A stretch of 64,000 nucleotides of DNA. Origin: DASUBN01 sp964584665. GTDB taxonomy: Bacteria; Pseudomonadota; Gammaproteobacteria; Natronospirales; REEB76. The notes below the pieces were generated by a model, which was not told the origin of the DNA, did not search any database, and saw only the letters and a program-made list of their open reading frames with translations. A program made the position numbers and the translations under genes. This document shows positions 43,201 through 50,462 of the stretch, in pieces. How positions within the stretch are numbered: the stretch's first letter is position 1; every line of letters starts with the position of its first letter. Where the stretch lies: the NCBI GenBank assembly GCA_964584665.1, contig CAZPAO010000008.1, positions 27,347-91,346 on the forward strand, read 5' to 3'.

Positions 43201-43468
43201 TCCGATACCCGCGGACAGCGGGTTCGTGGTGGGCAGCCCGGCGTTCACCGATGGTTCAACGGCGAGCGGCCTGGCGGCCCCGACGGTCAGCTATGACAAC
43301 GCGAGCTGCGCCGGCGGCTTCACCTATACGCCGGTGGGCGGGGCAGGGGCCGTGGATGCCAACGTGAAATGCATCAAAGCGACCTTCACCCCGGCGACGT
43401 TCATGAACGGCCAGACCGGCGCGAGTCCGCCTTCGTTCAATCTCGTGTTCAAGACCCAGGTGAATTGA
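40283..43468 (+). CDS. Large surface protein with DUF11-type repeats
   Basis: A 1061-residue Ser/Thr/Asn-rich secreted protein. A basic N-region of about 55 residues leads to a hydrophobic stretch ending RPGEASAG, so the signal peptide is long or the true start is further in. Residues about 70-350 form one beta-rich domain with paired cysteines. At least three DUF11-like beta-sandwich modules follow, marked by DLSITKSDGATNVVAGTNTTYTLTATNHGP, STKTWADLNGGDVEPGDVVEYTVTIKDTAG and SVALYTIVVSNTGKGRANGVALTDPIP. No LPxTG, C-terminal Phe barrel or PEP-CTERM anchor is seen. Probably extracellular and structural or adhesive. Confidence 0.72.
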   Translation: MKRWRAKTKAISRSVFPRLQTFLKCPLDYINRPVSRAPQRLLRRNLQGSGRLALGMVLAALALCRPGEASAGTTVSLFTSLAGNINFVTTGGTFRTRANDGTGTNPACQVSTTSSGAISGIPTGSTVVAAYLYYAASGNTVDTAVTLNGNNVTADRTFTDTTVEAFYGGFKDVTSLVTAANTTYTLTNLSISTGNPWCGDETVLGGWSLVIIYSNNSESNRVINVYDGFEVFQNDSITLNPANFKVPATGINGKFAVVTWEGDPTLSGGETLSFNGTVLTDNCNGTNNQYNSTINTLRCTGNATNDDVFYGVDIDTFDLSSLLTSGETSATTFYESGQDAVVLAAQVISISNVPVSDLSITKSDGATNVVAGTNTTYTLTATNHGPAATSGTTTVTDTLPAGETYVSATGTGWSCANVSGTVTCTRSDSIANGASYPPISLVVTVTALAPSPVANTAAVSGGNFDNVAGNSSASDSDTVTKPNYSTSTKTWADLNGGDVEPGDVVEYTVTIKDTAGIAGTGIEMTDDIPAGISGFSLVSKPVGSTDASTGSGTGANGDGFLDIKGIDVTASGTATVVFDVTVSAAAAAGDTIDNTATILGSSGAADPAATTITVSQSSVPATGNKVLYVYDETGGNANEHISRVPIAAVSSNTVSVGGGATDSFPLTPVVATGKTLTLSAGTITVQLWVQATGNSTGTNRPTTVELRKTSGTIATSASVNVNVTRTFRPYNITLAAPVTLNAGDALTLVFHNNIGQNNRTVDISQKTTNSTCTQVGGTAQCSNITFATPTVINVDSVSVYSVPYAGTTTQSIWEPNTVVYIRAVVSDPFGCADVNTAALILTDPNGTVQLNGVNMTEPTADATGCTSTPTRATRTFEYYVAGTTGYTIANTAAEGFWTPSVTASEGTEGAVTHTANSSFEVRRPSLLVMKSVNLLSDTLGDAKPRALSGSVALYTIVVSNTGKGRANGVALTDPIPADSGFVVGSPAFTDGSTASGLAAPTVSYDNASCAGGFTYTPVGGAGAVDANVKCIKATFTPATFMNGQTGASPPSFNLVFKTQVN

Positions 43469-43483
43469 CCCGGGGGAGGGCTG

Positions 43484-43513
43484 CGGGGTGGCGGAGTCAG
43501 GTCCGCCACCCCG
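43484..43513. terminator. Strong hairpin between convergent genes
   Basis: CGGGGTGGCGGA, loop GTCAGG, TCCGCCACCCCG: 12-base perfect arms in the 51-base gap between the DUF11 protein and the kinase, which converge here. No U-run follows on either strand, so it is probably a bidirectional rho-independent-like or RNA-protecting hairpin. Confidence 0.65.
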
Positions 43514-43519
43514 TCGGCT

Positions 43520-44806
43520 TCAGGCGCGGGCCTGGAGCTTCTCGTTGGTGTGGGTCAGGCGCTCGATGAGCGTGTGGGCGAAGACCTTGTAGAACCGGAG
43601 CTGGCAGTCGCGGGAGGCCCGCTCCATGAGGGTGGCGTTGACCCGCAACACGCTCACGTCGGTCTTGGCCCGCACCGTGGCGCTGCGCTTGGTCTTGTTG
43701 AGATAGCCCATCTCGCCGAAACAGTCGCCGCCCTTCAAGGCTCCCAGCAGGGTTTTGCCCTTGTGGACGGTGGCATCGCCGGAGACGATGACGAAGAAGC
43801 TGTCGTCTAGCTCACCTTCCTGCACCACCACCTCGTTGGCCTTGAAGTTCTTCCAGGCGCCGGCGCGCATGATCTCCCAGATCTCGGGCTGGGTGAAGTC
43901 GCTGAAGAAGGCCAGGTTGCTGAGCAGGTTGTAGCGTTCCTGTTCGGAGATCTCCTCGGCCTGGGCACTCAAGGCGTCCGATACGTTGATGAGGTCGCCG
44001 GCCACGTCCATGCCGGTCTTGTAGCGCTGCTTCAGGTTCTTCTTCAGGCAGCGCTGGATGATCTTGTTGAGCGAGTCCGGCACGTCGCCGCGCAGCTGGG
44101 AGACCGGCGGCGGCTCGACGTTGATGATCTGGTGGGTGAGGCTCGGCAGCGAATCGCCGAAGAAGCAGGGCACGCCGGCCAGCATCTCGTAGATCATGAT
44201 GCCCATGGAGAAGAGGTCGGTCTGGTTGCCGACGTCCTCGTCGCGCACCTGCTCGGGCGACATGTAGCGCGGCGTGCCGACGATGCCGGTGATCTGGGTG
44301 GACTGGCCGACTGCGTGCTTGGCGATGCCGAAGTCCACGATCATGATCTGGCCGGTGGGCCCGATCATGACGTTGGCGGGCTTGATGTCGCGGTGGATGA
44401 CGCCGTTGCGGTGAGCGTAGTCCAGGGCCTTGGACATGGCGAAGAATATCTCCACCACTTTCTTGACCGGCAACAGGTTGTCCTGGCGGACGTGCTCGAT
44501 GAGCGGCTTGTATCCCTCCAGGTACATCATCACGATGTAGCGCAGACCGCCTTCCTCGCCGGCATCGTAGATGGGCAGCACGTTGGGGTGCACGAGCTTG
44601 CCGGCGACGTGGGCTTCGTTGAAGAACAGCTTGCGGTAGAGCTTGACCTTGGACTCGTCCATGTCCGCGTCGGACGGGTAAACCTTGATGGCCACGTCGC
44701 GGTGCGCGAAGGGGTCGTTGGCGAGATAGACGACGCCGGAGGCGCCGCGCCCCAGTTCCTTGCCGATGGTGTACTTGCCGAGCTGCTTGGGCATCTTGAT
44801 GGTCAC
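43520..44806 (-). CDS. Ser/Thr protein kinase with C-terminal cyclic-nucleotide-binding domain
   Basis: A 428-residue cytoplasmic Hanks-type kinase. The glycine loop is GRGASG (19-24), the catalytic Lys is Lys41 (VAIKVYP), the catalytic loop is HRDIKPAN (138-145), DFG is at 158-160, and GTPRYMSPEQ is the activation segment. The C-terminal third (about 300-415) is a cNMP-binding domain (FFVIVSGDATVHKGKTLLGALKGGDCFGEMGYLNKTKRSATVRA). Its start is GTG overlapping the lipoprotein gene stop (GTGA), so both are made together. A second messenger, perhaps cAMP or cGMP, may gate kinase activity; this is inference. Confidence 0.88.
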   Translation of the reverse strand: MTIKMPKQLGKYTIGKELGRGASGVVYLANDPFAHRDVAIKVYPSDADMDESKVKLYRKLFFNEAHVAGKLVHPNVLPIYDAGEEGGLRYIVMMYLEGYKPLIEHVRQDNLLPVKKVVEIFFAMSKALDYAHRNGVIHRDIKPANVMIGPTGQIMIVDFGIAKHAVGQSTQITGIVGTPRYMSPEQVRDEDVGNQTDLFSMGIMIYEMLAGVPCFFGDSLPSLTHQIINVEPPPVSQLRGDVPDSLNKIIQRCLKKNLKQRYKTGMDVAGDLINVSDALSAQAEEISEQERYNLLSNLAFFSDFTQPEIWEIMRAGAWKNFKANEVVVQEGELDDSFFVIVSGDATVHKGKTLLGALKGGDCFGEMGYLNKTKRSATVRAKTDVSVLRVNATLMERASRDCQLRFYKVFAHTLIERLTHTNEKLQARA

Positions 44807-45945
44807 TGGCAGGCCGCCTTCTCGGTGATGCCACTGAGCGCACCGGGCACGGCCAGCACCGTCTGCGGCGTGGCGGGTTTGACGCTGAACACTTCCTTGC
44901 CGGCGGCATCCTGGTAGGACTCGCGCACGAGGGTCTGGCTGTAGACGTTGCAGTCCATCAGCATGTCGGTGGTGCGGCTCACGTACTCGACCTGCTTCAG
45001 GTCGGCGCCGGTCACGAGCTTGCCGGGGGCCAGGTACTCGAAGCGGAAGCGGGCCTCCACGGTGCTGCCCGAGAGTCTCTCCGGCTTGCCCAGCAGATAG
45101 GCCTTTTGGGTGTTGCGCGGGTCGGTGCCGAGGTAGGTCCAGTCCAGCGGGATGCCGCAGGCGGCCTTGTACATGATGCCGGTGACGCTGCCGGGCACCA
45201 CGGAATCCGCATGCGCGTCCTTCGGCGGGGTGACACCGAACACCGCCACGTCATCCGCATCGTAGTAGGTCTCATGCAGCAGGCTAAGCGTCTGGTTGGC
45301 GCAGTCCACCATCACATTGGCCTGACGGCTCTTATAGGTCACTTTATCCAAGGATGGGGCTTTCACCATCTGCCGCGGGTCGTGGTAGACGAAACGGAAG
45401 CGCGCCTTGACGATGGCATCCTGGCCCCCGGCTCCCTGCACGCGCGCATAGATGTCCTGGGTCTGCTGCGGGTCCTCGCCCAAGGCCGTCCACTCGATGG
45501 ACTTGCCGCAGGCACCTTCATAGATGATGTCGCTGACGCCGCCGGCGAACACCGGGGCCGAGTTGCCTCCCCCCTCGGGTCTGACGTGGTAGACCTCCTT
45601 GTCCTCCACGTCGTGGTAGGTCTCGTCCAGCAGCGTCAGGGTCTGGGTCTTGCAGTCCACCTGCAGCAAGTCACGCCGTTCGATATAGCGGACCTGTTTC
45701 AGGTCCGCACCGGTGAGATCGCGGGGGCCGGTGAACTCGAAGCGGAACAGGCCGGTGACCTTCTCGCTCTTCTTGTCTCCGGGCTGCAGGCGCATATAGA
45801 TGTTCTGGGTGCCGTCCGGGTCGTTTCCCAGATAGGTCCAGCGGGTGGGGTTATCGGTGACGGGGGGATGGTAGGCGCAGGCGCCCAGGAGGGCGGCCAC
45901 CAGGGGGAGCGTCAGGCGACGCAAGGCAATTCCCGTACCGTTCAT
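44803..45945 (-). CDS. Triple-repeat lipoprotein
   Basis: A 380-residue lipoprotein (lipobox LLGAC, Cys23) made of three tandem repeats of about 115 residues (roughly 35-147, 148-262, 263-380). Each repeat contains W(T)xLGxDPxxTQ, FRFxY, LKQVxYxSR, a cysteine in DC, QTLxLLxETYYDA, and a final PGxxSxIxYKAACG, so two conserved cysteines per repeat. The final motif and DC spacing recall the surface-adhesin-E domain; that is tentative. It is translationally coupled to the kinase, suggesting an envelope sensor or a substrate-binding partner. Confidence 0.72.
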   Translation of the reverse strand: MNGTGIALRRLTLPLVAALLGACAYHPPVTDNPTRWTYLGNDPDGTQNIYMRLQPGDKKSEKVTGLFRFEFTGPRDLTGADLKQVRYIERRDLLQVDCKTQTLTLLDETYHDVEDKEVYHVRPEGGGNSAPVFAGGVSDIIYEGACGKSIEWTALGEDPQQTQDIYARVQGAGGQDAIVKARFRFVYHDPRQMVKAPSLDKVTYKSRQANVMVDCANQTLSLLHETYYDADDVAVFGVTPPKDAHADSVVPGSVTGIMYKAACGIPLDWTYLGTDPRNTQKAYLLGKPERLSGSTVEARFRFEYLAPGKLVTGADLKQVEYVSRTTDMLMDCNVYSQTLVRESYQDAAGKEVFSVKPATPQTVLAVPGALSGITEKAACQ

Positions 45946-45998
45946 ATGTCAAACAATATCCATAAGACGGCAGCGGCACAACTGCGGGTTTTGGGGTT

Positions 45999-46217
45999 CT
46001 AAGGCGTACCGCCGCCACGTTGCCAGGCCAGTCGCCTGGCTTCGCGTTCCGCACGCCTCCCGGCGGCACATTTAAGGATGCCGAGGCGTTCCGCATCGCC
46101 GGCTTCGCCCCAGGCGCGGATCTCATCCAGGCTGCGCCCGCAGCCCAGGCACACATCCCGTTCGTCCAGGCAGCAGTTGCGGATGCAGGGTGAGGGGACG
46201 GTGGAGGGCGTCTGCAC
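45999..46217 (-). CDS. DUF1289 cysteine-rich small protein
   Basis: A 72-residue protein matching the DUF1289 family. SPCIRNCCLDERDVCLGCGRSLDEI holds five cysteines, the family's probable metal or Fe-S site, followed by the conserved W near residue 36 and a basic tail. Function is not known. It starts four bases after the CaCA exchanger stop, so both are on one transcript. Confidence 0.85.
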   Translation of the reverse strand: MQTPSTVPSPCIRNCCLDERDVCLGCGRSLDEIRAWGEAGDAERLGILKCAAGRRAEREARRLAWQRGGGTP

Positions 46218-46221
46218 GCTT

Positions 46222-47232
46222 TCAGCCCCTCAGGATGACCACCAGGAATAGGATATAAGCGGCGCCATTCAGCAGCAGGGCGGCCGGCGTGAGGCGCCGG
46301 CGCAGCGCCAGGAACAGGGTCCACAGGGCCATGGCCATGGTGATGCCCATGGTCCAGAGCACATCGCGGCTGACGGCCCAGGTGGCCAGCTGCAGGCCGA
46401 AGGCGGGCAGGAGCGTGCCCTGGAACACCATGGCGCCGGTGAGGTTGCCGAAGGCGAGGGTGTCCTTGCCGCGGCGGACCCACAGGATGCTGTTGAACTT
46501 CTCCGGCATCTCGGTGGCCACGGGCACTATGATGAGCGAAAGCACCAGTACGCCTATGCCGGTGGCCTCCGCCACCTGTTCCACCCCGTTCACGAACAGC
46601 TTGGCGCCACCGATGATCAGCGCGAGGCCCGCAGCGAGCTGCGCCAGTTCCCAGGTCTGCGTGTGGGGCAGGCCCAGGCGCGCCATGTGCAGGGGCGACT
46701 CGGCGGTGGTGCCGTGGCCCTTGGAGACCAGCGCAGCGGAGGCCTGGATGGTGTTGTAGACGTAATAGGCATAGAGGAAGACCAGGCATAGCCCCGCCAC
46801 GGCATGGATGCCGCCGGCCCGGGGCACGAACAGCCCGATGAAAGCGATGGCATAGGCCACCAGGAAGTAGCAGAGGTCCCGCACCAGGCCGCTGAGTTCG
46901 GGCCTCAAAGGCGTGTTCCAGCCGCGCTTGGTGCCGGTGAAGAGCGCCACCAGGGCGAGTGCCAGGGTGATGAGCATGAGCGGCGAACCCAGGATGGCAC
47001 CGACACCGATGCCTTCGCTGGAGGCGGCGTCGGTCCCGCCGAAGAACACGGCGATGATGGGCACCACCGTCTCGGGCAGCGCGGTGGCCAACGCGGCGAA
47101 CACCGAACCCACCAGCCCTTCCGAGAGGCCGTAGCGCGCACCCAGGTGTTCCAGGGAGTTGGTGAAGAGTTCGGCGCCCGCCAGGATCACCACCAGGGCG
47201 GCGAGCAACAGGGCGCTATCCAGGATCAGCAA
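46222..47232 (-). CDS. Sodium/calcium exchanger family (CaCA) membrane protein
   Basis: A 336-residue inner-membrane protein with two alpha-repeats of the CaCA superfamily: GSVFAALATALPETVVPIIAVFFGG near residues 42-66 and SLIIVPVATEMPEKFNSILWVRRG near 230-253. The acidic and polar residues that bind cations (ALPET, ATEMPE) are intact. It exchanges Ca2+ or another cation for Na+ or H+; ion specificity cannot be told. About ten spans, with hydrophobic termini. It is co-oriented with DUF1289. Confidence 0.87.
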   Translation of the reverse strand: MLILDSALLLAALVVILAGAELFTNSLEHLGARYGLSEGLVGSVFAALATALPETVVPIIAVFFGGTDAASSEGIGVGAILGSPLMLITLALALVALFTGTKRGWNTPLRPELSGLVRDLCYFLVAYAIAFIGLFVPRAGGIHAVAGLCLVFLYAYYVYNTIQASAALVSKGHGTTAESPLHMARLGLPHTQTWELAQLAAGLALIIGGAKLFVNGVEQVAEATGIGVLVLSLIIVPVATEMPEKFNSILWVRRGKDTLAFGNLTGAMVFQGTLLPAFGLQLATWAVSRDVLWTMGITMAMALWTLFLALRRRLTPAALLLNGAAYILFLVVILRG

Positions 47233-47292
47233 GGGCTTGTCTCCGTCGCAGCGGGCGCGCGAGAGCGGGCCCCGAGATACGCAGAGGGGATT

Positions 47293-47937
47293 CTAACCGA
47301 TTGGCTGTGGAGCGGGCGCGCGGCGCGCCGCGTCGAGGGCCTGCAGGAAGACCTCCGGCGGTTGTGCCCCCGCGAGGGCGTAGCGCCCTGCGAAGATGAA
47401 GAAGGGCACGCCGGTGATCTGCAGGCGGTGGGCGTCTTCAAGGTCCGCCTGCACCTCAGCCTTGCCGCCGTCACCGGCAAGCCAGGCAGCCACCTCGCCT
47501 TCGAGGCCGGTCTCGGCAGCGATGGCCGCCAGCGCCCCCCGGTCGCCCACGTCGCGGCCCTCCAGGAAATAGGCGCGCATCAGCGCTTCCTTGAGCGCAC
47601 TTTGCCTGCCCTGGCCTGCCGCGAGCTGCAGCAGCCGGTGGGCGTCGAAGGTGTTGGGGCTGCGGGTGATCCTGTCCCACTGAAAAGCGATACCGGCACT
47701 CTGGCCCGCTTCATCCACCCGCGCATGGATGCGCGCCACGTTCGCGGCATCGCCGAACTTCTGCTGCATGTACTGGCGCCGGTCCACGCCTTCCGCCGGC
47801 AGGTCCGGGTTCAGCTGGAAGGCATGCCAGTGGATTTCGGCATCGGCAGCACCTGCTGATGCCAGGGCCTCATCCAGGCGCCGCTTGCCCACGAAACACC
47901 AGGGACAGACGACGTCAGAGAAGACGTCTATGCGCAT
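47293..47937 (-). CDS. FrnE-like DsbA-family thioredoxin-fold oxidoreductase
   Basis: A 214-residue DsbA-type protein without signal peptide, hence cytoplasmic. The active site CPWC is in DVVCPWCFVGKRRLDEAL, followed by the helical insertion and a cis-Pro segment ITGVPFFIFAGRYALAGAQPPEVF. FrnE-type proteins act in thiol-disulfide handling during stress. Its location two genes from gshA fits thiol metabolism, but this is only context. It starts directly after the 73-residue gene. Confidence 0.88.
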   Translation of the reverse strand: MRIDVFSDVVCPWCFVGKRRLDEALASAGAADAEIHWHAFQLNPDLPAEGVDRRQYMQQKFGDAANVARIHARVDEAGQSAGIAFQWDRITRSPNTFDAHRLLQLAAGQGRQSALKEALMRAYFLEGRDVGDRGALAAIAAETGLEGEVAAWLAGDGGKAEVQADLEDAHRLQITGVPFFIFAGRYALAGAQPPEVFLQALDAARRAPAPQPIG

Positions 47938-48159
47938 CTAGCGGGAAGCCTTGGTATAGATGACGCTGGGCCGGTCGCCGCGGCGGGAATAGATGTGTTC
48001 CTTGGCGAACTCTTCCAGGGCCTCATCACGTTCCTGCTCGGTGGCGTACCAGCGTTCCGCCACCCAGTCGGGGCCCAGCAGGTGCGGTGCCGACATGGGG
48101 TCGTCCGGGGGCAGGGTACAGCGGATGCCGAAGCGCTTCTTGCCGGTCTGGTTGCTCAT
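47938..48159 (-). CDS. Uncharacterised 73-residue protein
   Basis: A small soluble protein between gshA and the FrnE-like gene: starts MSNQTGKKRFGIRCTLPPDD, contains a DWVAERWYATEQERDEALEEFAKEH helix, and ends with a basic SRRGDRPSVIYTKASR. No family is recognised. It is packed three bases from gshA and abuts the FrnE start, and the high density of charged residues is typical of a real gene rather than a shadow. Confidence 0.7.
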   Translation of the reverse strand: MSNQTGKKRFGIRCTLPPDDPMSAPHLLGPDWVAERWYATEQERDEALEEFAKEHIYSRRGDRPSVIYTKASR

Positions 48160-48162
48160 GGC

Positions 48163-49740
48163 TTAGCTCTGTGAGAAGTAACGGTGCAGGTATTCTTCGA
48201 AGGATATCGTATCTCCGGCTTCGATGGCGGCCTGCTCCGCGAGGGAGGCGCGGGCTTCCGCCTGCATGCGCGCCTCGGTCCCGGCGGGCAGGGGGTGGTC
48301 CAGGAAGCATTCGCGATGGGTCTCGGAAAGGCGCTTGGCGAAGCGGAAGAAGCTCTCGCCGTGCTCGCGCATGTCCTTGAGGATGCGCGCCGAGGGCGTG
48401 AGATCCGCGTCTTCCACAGATGCCTGCTGGGCCGCGAGTGTGTTCCGATAGGGTCGCGCCGGATCAGCGCCATCCAGAAGCGTGCAGAGGGGTTCCAGGG
48501 CCGAGAGGATATCCCGGGCCCATGCCTTGAGCTTCACCGCCCGTCCGTCGCGCTGCAATTCCAGATCCGGATCCCGGCCACGCCGCGCCACCGCGAGCTG
48601 GTTCTGGCCGATGGCCGCCTGCTCGGCGGCATCGGTAGGCGGGCTGTCGGTGAGCAGGCAAAGGTAGAGCAGCGCTTCGATGAAGCGCAATGCCGGCTCG
48701 TCCGCGCCGAGCGGGTCGTAGGCGTTCACATCGAGCGCGCGCACCTCCAGGTACATTACGCCGCGGCGCTTCAAGGCCAGGGTGGCGCGCTCGCCGCGCT
48801 CGATGGGTTGCTTGGGGCGGATGGAGCCGTAGAACTCGTTCTCGATCTGCAGGATGTTGGCGTTGAGCTGGCGGTACTCGCCGTCCACCTTCACGCCGAT
48901 ACGCTCGTACTCGGCGGCCGGTGTGCTGATGGCATGGCTCAAGGTGGAGACGTAGTCCTCCAGGCTGTTATAGGTGACGCCGATGCGGGCCTGGTTGTTG
49001 TTCTTGTAGCCGATGTCCGAGAGCCTGAGCGAGGTGCCCAGGGGCTCATAGAGGGTGTGGGCATCGAACTCCGGGAACTTGAGGTCGCGGCCGCCGAGGA
49101 AGCTCTTGCACATGGCGGGCGAAGCGCCGAAGAGGTAAGGCACGAGCCAGCCCATGCGCTGGAAGTTGCGCAGGGCACGGAAGTACCAGTCATCGCGGAA
49201 GGCGCGCAGGCTGCGCGTGTCGCCCTCCGCCTGCTGCAACAGAGGCCAGAGCTGTTCGGGGAAGGAATAGTTGAAATGCACGCCCGAGATGGCCTGCATG
49301 GTGCGCCCGTAGCGCCAGCCCAGGCCGCGGCGATAGACGTGCTTCATCATGCCGACATTGGACCTGCCGTATTCGGCGATGGGTATGCTCGCATCCCCGT
49401 CCAGGCCGCAGGGCATGCTGGTGGCCCACAACATCTCCTCGCCCATATGTTCATAGCTGAAGGCGTGGATGTCGTGCAGCGAGGCCAATGTCTGTTTCAC
49501 GTCCGGGAAAGGCGCGGTGACGAACTCCAGCAGCGACTCGGAGTAGTCCGTGGTGATGTGAGGGTGCGTGAGGGTCGAGCCGAGCGCTTTCGGGTGCGGT
49601 GTCTGGGCGAGCTTACCGGCGGGCGTGACCCGCAGGCTCTCTTTCTCCAGGCCCTTGCCGCCGCCGCGCAGCAACGCCCCATCACCGGCGATCGCCGTCA
49701 GCTTCGCGAGGCGCGAGTCCTGGCTGGTGGGTCGGCTCAT
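48163..49740 (-). CDS. gshA: Glutamate-cysteine ligase (proteobacterial type)
   Basis: GshA joins glutamate and cysteine, the first step of glutathione synthesis. It has 525 residues, the length of the E. coli type. Conserved blocks include RGGGKGLEKESLRV near the N-terminus, HFNYSFPEQLWPLL, GRDLKFPEFDAHTLYEPLGTSLRLSDIGY and YLEVRALDVNAYDPLG. Its own promoter appears at 49780-49807. Three further genes follow in the same direction with tiny gaps. gshB is not in the window. Confidence 0.96.
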   Translation of the reverse strand: MSRPTSQDSRLAKLTAIAGDGALLRGGGKGLEKESLRVTPAGKLAQTPHPKALGSTLTHPHITTDYSESLLEFVTAPFPDVKQTLASLHDIHAFSYEHMGEEMLWATSMPCGLDGDASIPIAEYGRSNVGMMKHVYRRGLGWRYGRTMQAISGVHFNYSFPEQLWPLLQQAEGDTRSLRAFRDDWYFRALRNFQRMGWLVPYLFGASPAMCKSFLGGRDLKFPEFDAHTLYEPLGTSLRLSDIGYKNNNQARIGVTYNSLEDYVSTLSHAISTPAAEYERIGVKVDGEYRQLNANILQIENEFYGSIRPKQPIERGERATLALKRRGVMYLEVRALDVNAYDPLGADEPALRFIEALLYLCLLTDSPPTDAAEQAAIGQNQLAVARRGRDPDLELQRDGRAVKLKAWARDILSALEPLCTLLDGADPARPYRNTLAAQQASVEDADLTPSARILKDMREHGESFFRFAKRLSETHRECFLDHPLPAGTEARMQAEARASLAEQAAIEAGDTISFEEYLHRYFSQS

Positions 49741-49779
49741 CCGGGGCGCTTGCTTGCGGGAGGGGCGGTCATGTTGGCG

Positions 49780-49807
49780 TATATAGGGGCAAAACGCCAG
49801 CCATCAA
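49780..49807 (-). promoter_or_regulatory. Promoter of gshA
   Basis: On the minus strand TTGATG (49802-49807) and TATATA (49780-49785) are separated by 16 bases, each matching the consensus at four of six positions. The -10 lies about 40 bases before the gshA ATG, just downstream of the pilus-operon terminator. Confidence 0.6.
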
Positions 49808-49814
49808 GCGTCAC

Positions 49815-49846
49815 AAAAAGTTACGGCCGGTATGACCGGCCGTAAC
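49815..49846 (-). terminator. Rho-independent terminator of the pilus operon
   Basis: GTTACGGCCGGT, three-base loop, ACCGGCCGTAAC (49820-49831 and 49835-49846): 12-base arms, followed on the minus strand by TTTTT. It lies 24 bases after the pilE stop. Confidence 0.93.
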
Positions 49847-49869
49847 ACCTCGTGGCGGTATCCGCCGGG

Positions 49870-50304
49870 TTACCAGCAGTTGTTGGTGTCTGTGCTGCTG
49901 CCGCTGCTGCCCGAGCTCTGGATGCCGGTGTTATCGATGTTCATGACCGTGCAACCGGTATCGTTGGCCTGGGGACCGCTGGTCACGGCAGTGGCGGTCA
50001 GTTTGTAGGCGACGCCGCTGAAGCTCGTGGCGCTGATGGTGTAGTAACCCTTGTCGCTGGTGGCGCCTATGAAAGCGGCCGAGCTGTTCACCTCGGTGCT
50101 GCACAAGCCGTTGTTGTAGGTGCCGTACTGGGTGTAGCAGCGTTCCAGGGCCTGTGCATGGCGGGTCAATGCTGCCTTGGCGTCCGCACGGCGGCCCTTC
50201 ATGGCCGACTTGGTGAAGGCGGGGAAGGCGATGGCGGCGATGATCGCGATGATGGCCATGGCGATCATCAGCTCGATCAGCGTGAAACCCTTGTTGCGAG
50301 ACAT
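49870..50304 (-). CDS. pilE: Type IV pilin, PilE-like minor pilin
   Basis: A 144-residue type IV pilin. MSRNKG is the leader, cut before Phe by prepilin peptidase, followed by the FTLIELMIAMAIIAIIAAIAFPAF helix with Glu5. The mature head has ALERCYTQYGTYNN, typical PilE, and a C-terminal Cys pair (TGC and NNCW) for the D-loop. Longer in-frame starts run into the gap with pilY1. It is the last gene of the pilus operon and ends at a terminator. It might be a minor rather than the major subunit, because of the operon context. Confidence 0.92.
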   Translation of the reverse strand: MSRNKGFTLIELMIAMAIIAIIAAIAFPAFTKSAMKGRRADAKAALTRHAQALERCYTQYGTYNNGLCSTEVNSSAAFIGATSDKGYYTISATSFSGVAYKLTATAVTSGPQANDTGCTVMNIDNTGIQSSGSSGSSTDTNNCW

Positions 50305-50425
50305 GATGCGGTTCTCCAGGTTTGTCTGCGGATGCCGTCGCCTGCGATGCGCGACCGCCCCTTCCGCGATATGGAAAGTGTGCCCGCCCGGCGAGCCCGT
50401 GTCCACACCCGAGTGGCGCAGACTT

Positions 50426-50454
50426 CACCCGCCCGGCCTGGCGCCGGGCGGGTG
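50426..50454 (-). other. GC hairpin between pilY1 and pilE
   Basis: CACCCGCCCGGC, loop CTGGC, GCCGGGCGGGTG: 12-base perfect arms located nine bases after the pilY1 stop in a 158-base gap. No U-run follows on the minus strand. It could act as a partial terminator or 3' end stabiliser for the long pilY1 mRNA, so that pilE may be set at a different level. Confidence 0.6.
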
Positions 50455-50462
50455 AGATGCGT

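Noticed and set aside
45999..47937. A dedicated metal-stress operon (DUF1289, CaCA exchanger, FrnE-like)
   Set aside because: The genes are only adjacent; no shared metal regulator or binding motif supports a common function.
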